Assembly (NCBI RefSeq): GCF_900156315.1
Contig: NZ_FTNI01000002.1
Coordinates: 186,001 to 250,000, forward strand
Reading direction: 5' to 3'
Origin: Microbispora rosea
Lineage (GTDB): Bacteria; Actinomycetota; Actinomycetes; Streptosporangiales; Streptosporangiaceae
Length of the DNA: 64,000 nucleotides
Both the position numbers and the translations under genes were made by a program. How positions within the stretch are numbered: position 1 is the stretch's first letter; every line of letters starts with the position of its first letter. The notes beneath the pieces are model-generated. The model searched no databases and was not told the DNA's origin. It saw only the letters and a program-made list of their open reading frames with translations. This document shows positions 35,094-42,738 of this stretch, in pieces.

Positions 35094-35527
35094 CCCTCGC
35101 GAAGCAGGGCCTGGACGTAGGGGGCGAGCGGGTCACCGGGCGAGGGTGAATCGGCGAAGTCCCCCGTGATGTCCCTTGTGATGTCCGCCGCGGAGTGCCC
35201 CGTGGAGTCCGCCGTGAAGCCCTCCATGGCCATGGCCAGCCGCTCAGCCGTCTCGCTCCGCGCGGCGCCGATAGCGCCCCGGATCGCGGCGGACATCGCG
35301 ACGTGGTCGAGGTCGCGCATCGCCCGCGGGTCGATGCTCAGCCCGAGCAGGTGACCCGCGCCGTTGACCCGGGCCACCACCGCGCCCGTGGCGTCGGTCC
35401 CCTCGATCACCTCCTCGCTCAGCCCGTGGAGCAGGTCGGCGAGCGCGCCGACGCGGCCCTGGACCTCCCGCACCAGGCCGGCGACGTCGCCCTCCCTGCC
35501 GTCGTTGAACGCGGCCGTGTTCTTCAT
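35090..35527 (-). CDS. YbaB/EbfC (EspL-like) family protein
   Basis: 145 residues, second YbaB-like copy in this operon: helix DVAGLVREVQGRVGALADLL, strand pair TGAVVARVNGAGHLLGLSID, and helix MSAAIRGAIGAARSETAERL, followed by an Asp/Thr-rich tail. It overlaps both neighbours by four bases (ATGA upstream, GTGA downstream), so it is tightly coupled to them. Two adjacent different YbaB proteins could form a heterodimer. Confidence 0.82.
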   Translation of the reverse strand: MKNTAAFNDGREGDVAGLVREVQGRVGALADLLHGLSEEVIEGTDATGAVVARVNGAGHLLGLSIDPRAMRDLDHVAMSAAIRGAIGAARSETAERLAMAMEGFTADSTGHSAADITRDITGDFADSPSPGDPLAPYVQALLREG

Positions 35528-36396
35528 CGAAGGTCCTTGCTCGCCGGCTGCCAGTAGTCGTGGATGTGCGCACGGTCCGCCACAGCGGGGGTGAGCGTGA
35601 GGTCCCGGCGGCCCCGCGCCGGATCGCCCTGCTCGTAGAAGGCGGCCCGCACGTCGTTGAGCTTCTGCTCCATCTTGTTGAGGTCGCTCTCGTAGGCCAT
35701 GTAGATGTCGGCGAACTGCTTGACGAGGTTGCCCAGCGCGCTGACGAACACGCCTGCCTGCGAGATCAGCGCGACCCGCCCGGCCGGGTGCGCGCTCATC
35801 GCCGCCAGCGTGCGGAGGACCGGCGCCGAGGCCGCGTAGAGGCCGAACACCGACAGGTCGTACTCCAGGACCTCCTTGAACTGGCTGTGCATCGCGCCGC
35901 TCATCTCGCCGGTGACGCCGTGGAGCTTCTCGTACAGGACCGTGGTGTTGAAGCGGACCCGCCGCCCGAGCAGGTCCGCCGCCTGGCCCTTCCAGTTCGG
36001 GCTGACGTCCTGGAAGTAGGAGAACCAGATGTCGGACCTGCCGCTCTCCAGCCGGCCGCCCATCTCCTTCCACAGCTCCCGCCGGTCGTAGAAGAGGAAG
36101 GGGTTGCCGAGGTTCATCGTGGCGGCCACGTCCAGGGCGAGGGCCGCGATTCCCAGTCCGGACATGGCCGATGCCGTACGCGTCTGCTGCCGCAGCGGAT
36201 TCAGCGCCTTGATGAGGTTCCTGAAGAAGCCGGGATCGGTGCGGGTGGCGGCGGAGGCGGCGGCCGTGTCGGCCGGCGCCACGGAAACGGCCCGCTGGAC
36301 GTTGCCGCTCGAGTCCGTGATGTAGAGCTCTTTGGGGCCCGGCGCGGGCCCGCCGGGAACGAACAGCGTGCCCGGCTCGCTGGGCGGGGTCGACAT
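35524..36396 (-). CDS. WXG100-like helical protein of the type VII locus
   Basis: 290 residues, no close named family recognised. After a Pro-rich start it has a hydrophobic stretch (MSGLGIAALALDVAATM), then a helical hairpin with the turn NWKGQAADLL (W135), the WXG-type motif, and a second hydrophobic helix around LRTLAAMSAHPAGRVALISQ. A final coiled region is KQFADIYMAYESDLNKMEQ. The layout suits a secreted or membrane-associated type VII component. It is coupled to the YbaB gene downstream by ATGA and lies ten bases after the gene ending at 36407. Confidence 0.65.
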   Translation of the reverse strand: MSTPPSEPGTLFVPGGPAPGPKELYITDSSGNVQRAVSVAPADTAAASAATRTDPGFFRNLIKALNPLRQQTRTASAMSGLGIAALALDVAATMNLGNPFLFYDRRELWKEMGGRLESGRSDIWFSYFQDVSPNWKGQAADLLGRRVRFNTTVLYEKLHGVTGEMSGAMHSQFKEVLEYDLSVFGLYAASAPVLRTLAAMSAHPAGRVALISQAGVFVSALGNLVKQFADIYMAYESDLNKMEQKLNDVRAAFYEQGDPARGRRDLTLTPAVADRAHIHDYWQPASKDLR

Positions 36397-36406
36397 ACGT
36401 GTCCTC

Positions 36407-37285
36407 TCAGGGGCGCGTCTGCTGGATGGCCGCCTTGCTCGCCTTCTCCGCCGCGACGTAGTTGTCGGCGGCCCTGACCAGCGTCTCGCCGTCCCTGTGC
36501 AGGGCGTCGCCGAGGATGCCCGCGGCGTTCGACCAAGTGTCGGAGACGGCGTTGAACCGGTGGACGAAGGTGAGCCCGACGATGGGGATCCCGGCGAGCG
36601 GGGCGAGGTTCCAGCCCTGGAAACGGGGCGTGGCGTCCCCCAGTCGCCGGACGCCGTCGGCGGAGCCGCCCACCGTGCCGGCGAACTTCCTGATGAAATT
36701 CGCGGCCACCTCGTAGCCGGGCAGGCCCGACGAGCCGCCGCCCGGACCACCGCCTGGGCCGGCGGGGGACGTGACCGGAGCCGCGGGCGGCGCCGGGGCC
36801 TGAGCCGTCCCTGCCTGCCGTACGCGCAGCGAGTCGGGCAGGCAGGGGCCCGGCGGCGGGCAGGGCGGTGTGTGCGGGCACGGGCTGACCATCGAAGGCA
36901 CGGACGGCGTCGGCGTCGCCGTCACCGTGGGCGCGCCGGTCGACGGTGCTGTGGACGGCATGGTGGACGGCATGGTGGACGGCATGGTGGACGGCATGGT
37001 GGACGGCATGGTGGACGGCATGGTGGACGGCATGGTGGACGGCATGGTGGACGGCATGGTGGACGGCATGGTGGACGGCATGGTGGACGGCATGGTGGAC
37101 GGCCCCGCCGAGGGGGGTGCCGTGGACGCCGGTGCGGTCGTCGGCGGTGCGGTCGTCGGCGGTGCGGTCGAGGCGGGCGGAGCCGGGGAGGCCGGCACGC
37201 TCGGGGTCGCGCTCACCGAGCCGGTGGGCGACGCCGTCGTGGAGGTCACCGGTGACTGGCTTGGCGAGGGTTCACCGTAGGACAC
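36407..37285 (-). CDS. Pro/Thr/Ser-rich protein with WXG100-like C-terminal domain
   Basis: 292 residues. The first half is low complexity: Ser/Thr/Pro runs and twelve perfect TMPS repeats, then a Cys/Pro patch (CPHTPPCPPPGPC). The second half is helical (YEVAANFIRKFAGTVGG, FNAVSDTWSNAAGILGDALH), resembling a WXG-type secretion domain. No signal peptide; GTG at 37285 with GGGAAG upstream. It heads the operon of four genes running to 34701. Surface exposure via type VII secretion is inferred. Confidence 0.65.
   Translation of the reverse strand: MSYGEPSPSQSPVTSTTASPTGSVSATPSVPASPAPPASTAPPTTAPPTTAPASTAPPSAGPSTMPSTMPSTMPSTMPSTMPSTMPSTMPSTMPSTMPSTMPSTMPSTMPSTAPSTGAPTVTATPTPSVPSMVSPCPHTPPCPPPGPCLPDSLRVRQAGTAQAPAPPAAPVTSPAGPGGGPGGGSSGLPGYEVAANFIRKFAGTVGGSADGVRRLGDATPRFQGWNLAPLAGIPIVGLTFVHRFNAVSDTWSNAAGILGDALHRDGETLVRAADNYVAAEKASKAAIQQTRP
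36952..37103 (-). repeat. 12-bp perfect coding minisatellite (TMPS)n
   Basis: Twelve identical in-frame 12-bp units (GGACGGCATGGT on the plus strand, TMPS in the protein). Identity at every base, including third positions, points to recent expansion or active slippage. Confidence 0.95.
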
Positions 37286-37471
37286 GTGATCTTCCCTATC
37301 ACCGGGCTTCGCGTCGCTGCCACGCGTCTGGGAGACGTTTCCGCAGCTCGAAAGCGTAAATTAGGGCGATGTTCACTGATGCGTAACGGGTGAGCCCGTA
37401 AAACCCGTACGCCCCGGTTTGGATGCGTTAACTTGCCGATGTTCCGGAAATCGCGGGGAAAAGGGGCTCAA
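37286..37471. promoter_or_regulatory. Divergent regulatory region with direct repeats
   Basis: The 186-bp gap between divergent type VII genes holds CGATGTTC twice (37367, 37437), GATGCGTAAC at 37378 with a near copy GATGCGTTAAC at 37422, and the small dyad ACGGG-TGAG-CCCGT (37386-37399). These are candidate binding sites for a shared regulator. Confidence 0.45.
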
Positions 37472-37912
37472 ATGGCTGGCGGCGGGTTCGACGACTTCGA
37501 CGTGGAGCGGTTCCAGGCGCGGACGGACGCCAGGATCGGGGCCGTCGAACGGCTCCAGAGCACCCTGTCCTCGCTGGTCGGCCGGGCTCGGGACGAGGAC
37601 GGCCTGGTCAGCGTGGAGTTCTCCACCCGGGGGCTGAGCGAGCTGGAGCTTCACCCCAAGGCCATGCGGCTGAGCTCGGGCGAGCTGGCCGAGCGGATCA
37701 AGGAGACGATGCGCGCCGCGTCCGACGACCTCTACCGGCAGATGAACGGGGCCATGGCCGAGGCGTTCGGGCAGGAGGGCGACCAGTCGAGGTTCCTGGA
37801 CGACCCGGAAGCGGTGCTCGCCCAGGTCAAGGAGGCGGAGTCCGCCTTCGACCGGACCGCGGAGGACGTGCTGGGCGAGCTCGACCGCATCAGCCGCAGG
37901 CTGGGCCTCTGA
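37472..37912 (+). CDS. YbaB/EbfC (EspL-like) family protein
   Basis: 146 residues, third YbaB-like protein: FQARTDARIGAVERLQSTL helix, strand pair DGLVSVEFSTRGLSELELHP, helix LAERIKETMRAASDDLYRQM, and a C-terminal helix EDVLGELDRISRRLG. ATG at 37472 is chosen for the AAAAGGGG site five bases upstream. It stands alone on the plus strand between two minus-strand type VII operons and is followed by a hairpin. Confidence 0.85.
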   Translation: MAGGGFDDFDVERFQARTDARIGAVERLQSTLSSLVGRARDEDGLVSVEFSTRGLSELELHPKAMRLSSGELAERIKETMRAASDDLYRQMNGAMAEAFGQEGDQSRFLDDPEAVLAQVKEAESAFDRTAEDVLGELDRISRRLGL

Positions 37913-37938
37913 CCCGCCGCCTGTTCCGCTGCGGCGGG
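37913..37938 (+). terminator. Hairpin after the YbaB gene
   Basis: 8-bp stem CCCGCCGC / GCGGCGGG with a 10-base loop directly after the stop codon, between convergent genes. Confidence 0.55.
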
Positions 37939-38005
37939 CCTTCGACAGCCGATGCGGCCGATGCGGCCGGGGCTCAAAGCCGGCCGCCGCGCCGGGCTGA
38001 CGGCG

Positions 38006-39394
38006 TCAGCCGATGCGGTCGGGGCTGATGGTGCTCGTCACGCGCCAGACGTCCGGCTCGGGGTCGTAGATCTCCCGCTGGCGTTCCTCCCGGCCCTCCG
38101 ATCCGGCCGCGCCTCCCGGGCCGTAGGGCATGAAGGAGGAGCCGGCGCCGGTCTGGCCCGGCCGCAGGCCGCCGAGGACGGATTCGCCCGCCTGGGCGCC
38201 GCCGACGCCGAATGCGGTCCCGAATCCGCCGCGCTGCCCGCCGTACGTGCCGATCACCCCGCCGGGCGGCAGCGTGCCGGTGGGCCCGGCCGTCGTGACG
38301 GGGAGGTGCGGGTCCGGATAGCCGGTGAGCGCGTTGGGGGTGGCGCCCGCGGGGTTGGTGCCGACGGGCAGGGGATGGGCGTTCGCCAGGTCGGTCCTGT
38401 CGGAGCCGCCGATCACGGCCGGAGCCGTGCCCGACCCGTCGCCGGAGCCGCCCTGCTGGCCCGCGTTCTGCCCCGTGCCTGACTGGCCGGTGCCTGCCTG
38501 CCCTGCGCCCGTCTGTCCAGTGTCCGACGAGCCGCCGGTGTCGCCCGCGCCGCCGGGGTCGCCCGAGCCGGTGCCGTCGGAGCCGGGACCGCCCGTGCTG
38601 CCGTCCCCGCCTGAGCCGGAACCGCTCGATCCGGACCCGGTGGAACCCGAGCCGCCCGTGCCCGAGCCGCCCGTGCCGGACGTGTCCGAGCCTGCGGTGC
38701 CCGAGCCTGAGGTGCCCGATCCGGACGTGCCGTCACCGGTGGAGCCGTGCCACGCGCCGGTGCTCGTGACGGGCGCCCCCGTCCCGCCCACGTGGACGCG
38801 CGGCGACCGGGTGAGGTCGATGGTCATCGGCTCGATCGCGGGCAGTTCGAAGGCCAGCCCTTCGGCGAAGGCGTTGTTCGCCTGCTGGATGTCCTCGTTG
38901 AGCTTGCGGAAGTGGTTGCGCGCGGCCTCGTCCGCATCGGTGGGCGGGCTTCCCGTGGTGCCGCCCCCGGCGCCCTCGTTGCTCGTGTCCGTGGCGGCGG
39001 GGAAGTTGGCCTGCGCGTTCTTCACCACGCTCGCATACCAGGACATGGCGGCCCCGCTGGACGTCATGGCGTCACCCAGCGCGCCCGCCGTGGCGTACAG
39101 CGCGCGGAGCGCCGACTGCACCTGGACCGCGGCCGGGCCCCGCCACACCTGGGCGAGCTCCTTGGCCGTTCTGCTCAGCGCGGCCTGGATGCCGGCCTCG
39201 GACGGGCCGTTGCCGCCGATCGTCCCGCCCACGAGGTCGGCGGCGTCGAGGAACGTCTGGCCGGCTCTACCCACGTCGTCCGGCTTGGCGGCGTCGAGCT
39301 TCTGCTTGATCTGCTCCCGGGTCAGGTTGCCCTGGTCGAGACCGTACAGGGTCTCGTAGATCTTGATCAGCTCCCAGCCGGAGTCGGATCCCAT
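38006..39394 (-). CDS. Long Gly/Ser-rich type VII protein with WXG head and acidic tail
   Basis: 462 residues. Helical N-terminal half (WELIKIYETLYGLDQGNLTR, ELAQVWRGPAAVQVQSALRA with the W-R-G turn near residue 82), a second helical piece (HFRKLNEDIQQANNAFAEGL), then ~170 Gly/Ser/Thr/Gln-rich residues. The tail REIYDPEPDVWRVTSTISPD resembles the acidic, Trp-containing tails of two other proteins here (39863, 42739). Such proteins replace PE/PPE types in non-mycobacterial systems; a secreted role is inferred. Followed upstream by a small WXG-like gene in the same operon. Confidence 0.7.
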   Translation of the reverse strand: MGSDSGWELIKIYETLYGLDQGNLTREQIKQKLDAAKPDDVGRAGQTFLDAADLVGGTIGGNGPSEAGIQAALSRTAKELAQVWRGPAAVQVQSALRALYATAGALGDAMTSSGAAMSWYASVVKNAQANFPAATDTSNEGAGGGTTGSPPTDADEAARNHFRKLNEDIQQANNAFAEGLAFELPAIEPMTIDLTRSPRVHVGGTGAPVTSTGAWHGSTGDGTSGSGTSGSGTAGSDTSGTGGSGTGGSGSTGSGSSGSGSGGDGSTGGPGSDGTGSGDPGGAGDTGGSSDTGQTGAGQAGTGQSGTGQNAGQQGGSGDGSGTAPAVIGGSDRTDLANAHPLPVGTNPAGATPNALTGYPDPHLPVTTAGPTGTLPPGGVIGTYGGQRGGFGTAFGVGGAQAGESVLGGLRPGQTGAGSSFMPYGPGGAAGSEGREERQREIYDPEPDVWRVTSTISPDRIG

Positions 39395-39420
39395 CGCGGT
39401 CTATCTCCCTGCCCTCTGGC

Positions 39421-39846
39421 TCACGCGCTGCTGCTCTCGTGGCCCTTTTGGTAGTTGGCGACCGCCTGCTCGACGGCCGTGACCAGCGCCTCGACCCGGT
39501 CGATCAGCAGTTGGTACTTGCCGCTGAGCACCTCGTGGGCCTGTTCGGCGTTGAGTCCGAAGTATCTGGCCGTGTCCCACGGGCCGGCCTCGGCCGGACC
39601 GACGTTGGTCAGGCCCTGGACCTCACCCGCGGTGCCCGGGCCGCTCCAGGTGGCGCTCATGCTCGCCGGAGCGCGGCCGCGCAGGCTCCCGAGCTCCTCC
39701 CGCAGCCCCTTGAGGACCTGAAGGACCCGGGTGTGCTCGATGTACGGCCCGCCCGCCGCGCCGTCCGGGCTCCCGTCGAGACCCGGCCAGCCCGCGGGCA
39801 GGCGCAGCTTCGGTGGCGGCGAACCGCCGCCGGAGTCAAGGGTCAC
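39421..39846 (-). CDS. Small WXG100-like protein
   Basis: 141 residues with a helical hairpin: RVLQVLKGLREELGSLRG, the turn ATWSGPGTAGEVQGL (WSG motif), and the long C-terminal helix LLIDRVEALVTAVEQAVANY. The Pro-rich first 30 residues are atypical for a minimal WXG100. GTG at 39846 has AAGGAAGG six bases upstream. It lies between two long Gly-rich proteins on the same strand and may pair with one of them for export. Confidence 0.75.
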   Translation of the reverse strand: MTLDSGGGSPPPKLRLPAGWPGLDGSPDGAAGGPYIEHTRVLQVLKGLREELGSLRGRAPASMSATWSGPGTAGEVQGLTNVGPAEAGPWDTARYFGLNAEQAHEVLSGKYQLLIDRVEALVTAVEQAVANYQKGHESSSA

Positions 39847-39862
39847 GTCACACCTTCCTTGA

Positions 39863-41329
39863 TCATGCCTTGTCGATGCGGGGGGAGGTGGTCTGCTGGT
39901 CGCTCATGAAGAAGTCCTCGTCCTCCAGCAACCAGGTGGTCCGCTCGCGTTCCTCGCGTTCCTCGCCCCGGCCCGCGCCGTGCGGCGCGACCGGGAGCAT
40001 CGAGCCTCCGGCGGAGGGCCGCAGACCCGCCGCGTTCACGCCGGTGACGCCGCCGGCCCCGGTGCCGCCGCCCGCTCCGGCTCCGGCTCCGCCATAGCCG
40101 TTGGCGCCGAAGCCCGTGCCGTAGCCCGTGCCCGGCCCGCCGCCGGATCCGCCGGGTGGTGCGTCGAACCGCGGCGTGTGGGCGGCCAGGCTCGTGCCCT
40201 GACCCACGCCGTTCGGCCCGTTGCCGGTGCCGTCGCCGTTGAGACCACTCCCGTCCAGCCCGGCGCCGTTCAGCCCAGTACCGTTCAGCCCGGTCCCGTT
40301 CAGCCCCGAGCCGTCGAGCCCGTCCAGGCCCGTCCCGTTCGACCCGCCGCCGTCGAGTCCGTCCCCGTACTGTCCGCCGCCCGGCGCCGATCCGGACCCG
40401 TCGCCCGGCCCGTACGGCGGGTAGCCGCCGTACGCGGCGGGGTCGAAGCCGAGCCCGTCGCCCGGAAGGCCGGTCCCGAGGTCGCCGAGCGACCCGAGAT
40501 TTCCGGGGCCGTCCACACCGGTGGAGATGTTCGCGTTCGGGAGGGGCCCTCCGGGCGCGGTGATCGGGGTGAACGTGGGTGGCGTCATGTCGAACTTCGG
40601 CACGTCGGTGTCGAGTGAGGCGGGGAACATGTCGTTGGCGGCCTGTGTCGCCTGGGTGAGCTTCTTGAGGTGCTCCTCGGCGGCCTTCATGTCCTTCTCC
40701 TCTTTCGACTCCCCGAAGAGGTTGAGGAAGGGGCCGTCGCCGAAGATCGAGCCGATGCCGCCGACGATGCCGCCGACGATCAATCCGCCGACGCCGCCGA
40801 TGACGGCTCCGGGGATGGCCCCGACGCCCGCGAAGGGAGATCCGGCGATCGCGCCGCCCGCGGCGCCGACCGCCCCGGCCTCCAGGGCGGCGTCGTACCA
40901 GTCGATGTCGCTCTCGGTGGGCTTCGGGACGTTCTCGCCCCGGAACTGGTTGAGCGAGCTGGCGTACACGTCCAGCGCGGGAACCACGCCGCGCGGTGTG
41001 GAGGGCGGTCCGGAGCGGCCGCCGGGGAGGGAGGTCTCCACGATCGCGTTCATCACCGCGACCGTGGAGGTCCTGAGCCGGTGGAGCTGCGCCTTCACCT
41101 GCTTGGCGTCGTCACCCGTGGTCCAGTGCTTGTCGAGCGCGTCGAGATGCCTGTCGAGGGTGTCGACCACGGACTTCAGCTTGTCGTGCACACCCTTGAA
41201 CTCACCCGAGGCCGCCCTGATCAGCTCGGGGTCGGTCTTCCCGAGCGCGGTGCGCAGGGTGTCCAACATGACGACGCCCGGGTCGGACGCGTCGAACGCC
41301 GCCCTGATCGGCATCTTCCTCTCGGCCAA
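39863..41329 (-). CDS. Long Gly/Asn-rich type VII protein with glycine-zipper segment and acidic tail
   Basis: 488 residues. Helical N-terminal domain (LRTALGKTDPELIRAASGEF, DKHWTTGDDAKQVKAQLHRL with W near 69), then a glycine-zipper hydrophobic segment (GAIPGAVIGGVGGLIVGGIV) that could insert in membranes, then a low-complexity region with GLNGT-type repeats. The tail is ERERTTWLLEDEDFFMSD. The tail class is shared with 38006-39394 and 42739-43890. No signal peptide. Function not known; secretion through the type VII machine and membrane interaction are inferences. Confidence 0.72.
   Translation of the reverse strand: MAERKMPIRAAFDASDPGVVMLDTLRTALGKTDPELIRAASGEFKGVHDKLKSVVDTLDRHLDALDKHWTTGDDAKQVKAQLHRLRTSTVAVMNAIVETSLPGGRSGPPSTPRGVVPALDVYASSLNQFRGENVPKPTESDIDWYDAALEAGAVGAAGGAIAGSPFAGVGAIPGAVIGGVGGLIVGGIVGGIGSIFGDGPFLNLFGESKEEKDMKAAEEHLKKLTQATQAANDMFPASLDTDVPKFDMTPPTFTPITAPGGPLPNANISTGVDGPGNLGSLGDLGTGLPGDGLGFDPAAYGGYPPYGPGDGSGSAPGGGQYGDGLDGGGSNGTGLDGLDGSGLNGTGLNGTGLNGAGLDGSGLNGDGTGNGPNGVGQGTSLAAHTPRFDAPPGGSGGGPGTGYGTGFGANGYGGAGAGAGGGTGAGGVTGVNAAGLRPSAGGSMLPVAPHGAGRGEEREERERTTWLLEDEDFFMSDQQTTSPRIDKA
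40236..40340 (-). repeat. 15-bp coding repeat (GLNGT)
   Basis: Several imperfect 15-bp units coding GLNGT/GLDGS pentapeptides in the low-complexity part of the gene 39863-41329. Confidence 0.7.
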
Positions 41330-41359
41330 GACGCCTCCTTAACCGCTCCCCGTGTACGG

Positions 41360-41716
41360 CTAGACCTGCGCCGTGCCGGCCTGCTGCACGCCCGCCTGCT
41401 CTCCGGCGTCGAGGTTCCTGATCGCCAGCTCCAGGCGCTCGGCGGCGATGCCCAGAGTCGCGGCGATCTCCGCGTAGACGGCGGTGACCGCGCCCTCCGC
41501 GCTGGTCAGGCTCGTGTGGAAACCGATGGCGGCGGCCCAGAACCCGCCGATCGCGTCACGCTGCGCGATCAGCTTCTTCACCGCGCCGCCCTCGGCGAAG
41601 GCGACCGGAGTCACCTCGCGCTTGGACGCTCCGGGCGCCAGCAGTTCGAGCGCCTCCTCGAAGTCCTTGCGGGCGTTCCTGAGGGCCGTGCGGCTGACCT
41701 CCACGCCTCCGGACAT
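41360..41716 (-). CDS. Small helical type VII-associated protein
   Basis: 118 residues, all helical: RTALRNARKDFEEALELLAP, KKLIAQRDAIGGFWAAAIGF, and the C-terminal TLGIAAERLELAIRNLDAGE. It lacks a clear WxG turn (FWAAAIG instead) but has the size of an EspC/WXG-like partner. It lies 31 bp upstream of the long protein gene 39863-41329 on the same strand and may be its partner. No named family recognised. Confidence 0.65.
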   Translation of the reverse strand: MSGGVEVSRTALRNARKDFEEALELLAPGASKREVTPVAFAEGGAVKKLIAQRDAIGGFWAAAIGFHTSLTSAEGAVTAVYAEIAATLGIAAERLELAIRNLDAGEQAGVQQAGTAQV

Positions 41717-41809
41717 GCGTCACCCTCCCGTTCACGGCCGAGGACGGCTCCGGCGAGGGATCGCCGGCGCCGCCGGCCGTACCGTCGGACGTTCGCTCTG
41801 CTTGCCGTC

Positions 41810-42109
41810 CTACTTGCCGTCGAACATGGCGGCGTTGATCCGCTCGACGTCCTGCATGTTCATGTTCGTGATGTTGATGTTCTTGGCCAGCAGGGACACG
41901 ATGTCCGCCAGGCCCTTGGCCTCCTGCTGCCAGATCCGCCGGGTCTGGTCGTAGGCGTCCTTGGCGCCGCCCTGCCAGATCGCGGTCTTGGTGTTGAGCT
42001 TGTTCTCCAGGTTCTCCAGCTCCGTGACCAGCCTGTTGAAGGCGTTCTGGAACTCGGTCTCGCCCGTGTCGAGACCGCTGAAGTTGACCTTTGTGATGTC
42101 GAAGTCCAC
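41810..42109 (-). CDS. WXG100-family protein (EsxA/EsxB-like)
   Basis: 99 residues, the size of ESAT-6-like proteins. Two helices around the turn AIWQGGAKDAYDQTRR (W about residue 45), with helix 1 EFQNAFNRLVTELENLENKL and helix 2 KGLADIVSLLAKNINITNMN. It is 39 bp downstream of another WXG100 gene (42149-42499), so the pair probably forms the heterodimer exported by the EccC motor. GTG start at 42109. Confidence 0.9.
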   Translation of the reverse strand: MDFDITKVNFSGLDTGETEFQNAFNRLVTELENLENKLNTKTAIWQGGAKDAYDQTRRIWQQEAKGLADIVSLLAKNINITNMNMQDVERINAAMFDGK

Positions 42110-42148
42110 CGTCGCGCTCTCCGTCCGTTCCTGGTGGTCGTCTCGGGC

Positions 42149-42499
42149 TCAGCGGCTGTACGTGGCGGGCGGGGCCTGGTTGATGAGCGCCTCGATCTTG
42201 TTGATCTCGGCGGTCGCGTGCGCGTTGAACTCGGCGTAGTTCTTGTTGTTCGCCCTGATGCTCTCCGCGAGGGTCTGCAGGCTGCCCAGGATGACGTCCA
42301 TGCGCTCGTGCCACAGCAGGTGCACCTTGTCGAACGCGTGGTGCGACTCACCCTGCCAGTGGACCTTGAGGTTCTCGCCGGCACCGTCCAGGTAACGCTG
42401 GATGCCGCGGATGTTCTCGGCCGCGTCGCCGATCCAGGTGATCGCCTCATCCAGGTCGTGCCGGCTCACTTGGGCCTGGCTTGCGCCAGAGTGCGACAT
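42149..42499 (-). CDS. WXG100-family protein (EsxA/EsxB-like)
   Basis: 116 residues. Helix 1 LDEAITWIGDAAENIRGIQR, turn KVHWQGESHHAFDKVHLLW (W about residue 47), helix 2 RMDVILGSLQTLAESIRANN. ATG at 42499 with GGAGG five bases upstream. First gene of a minus-strand operon that continues through 41810, 41360, 39863, 39421 and 38006, all secretion-related. With 41810-42109 it is the best candidate Esx pair in the window. Confidence 0.9.
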   Translation of the reverse strand: MSHSGASQAQVSRHDLDEAITWIGDAAENIRGIQRYLDGAGENLKVHWQGESHHAFDKVHLLWHERMDVILGSLQTLAESIRANNKNYAEFNAHATAEINKIEALINQAPPATYSR

Positions 42500-42599
42500 G
42501 GTCACCTCCACTGATCCTGTCGAATTCCCCCGACCAGGAGGGTCGGGTGATGACCCAAAAGTCACAGTAATGGATCAGCGGGGGACTTGCCGGGGCTGT

Positions 42600-42738
42600 C
42601 CGAGATTAAGATTTTGTCACGTCTATTGCGCTTTTGTCAGACGGCCGGTTAGGAGCTTTGTACGATTTGCGAGCTTTGTGGTGACTCGGCCGTAAGTAGT
42701 TGAAAACGCAATCTGCCGGCAGTCGGCTGGAGGGTGTT
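42600..42738. promoter_or_regulatory. Divergent promoter region with two pairs of direct repeats
   Basis: A/T-rich gap between the Esx operon and the plus-strand operon at 42739. TTTTGTCA occurs at 42612 and 42632 (20 bp apart), and GAGCTTTGT at 42653 and 42671 (18 bp apart). Spacing near two helical turns suits a regulator binding one face of the DNA. Confidence 0.5.
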
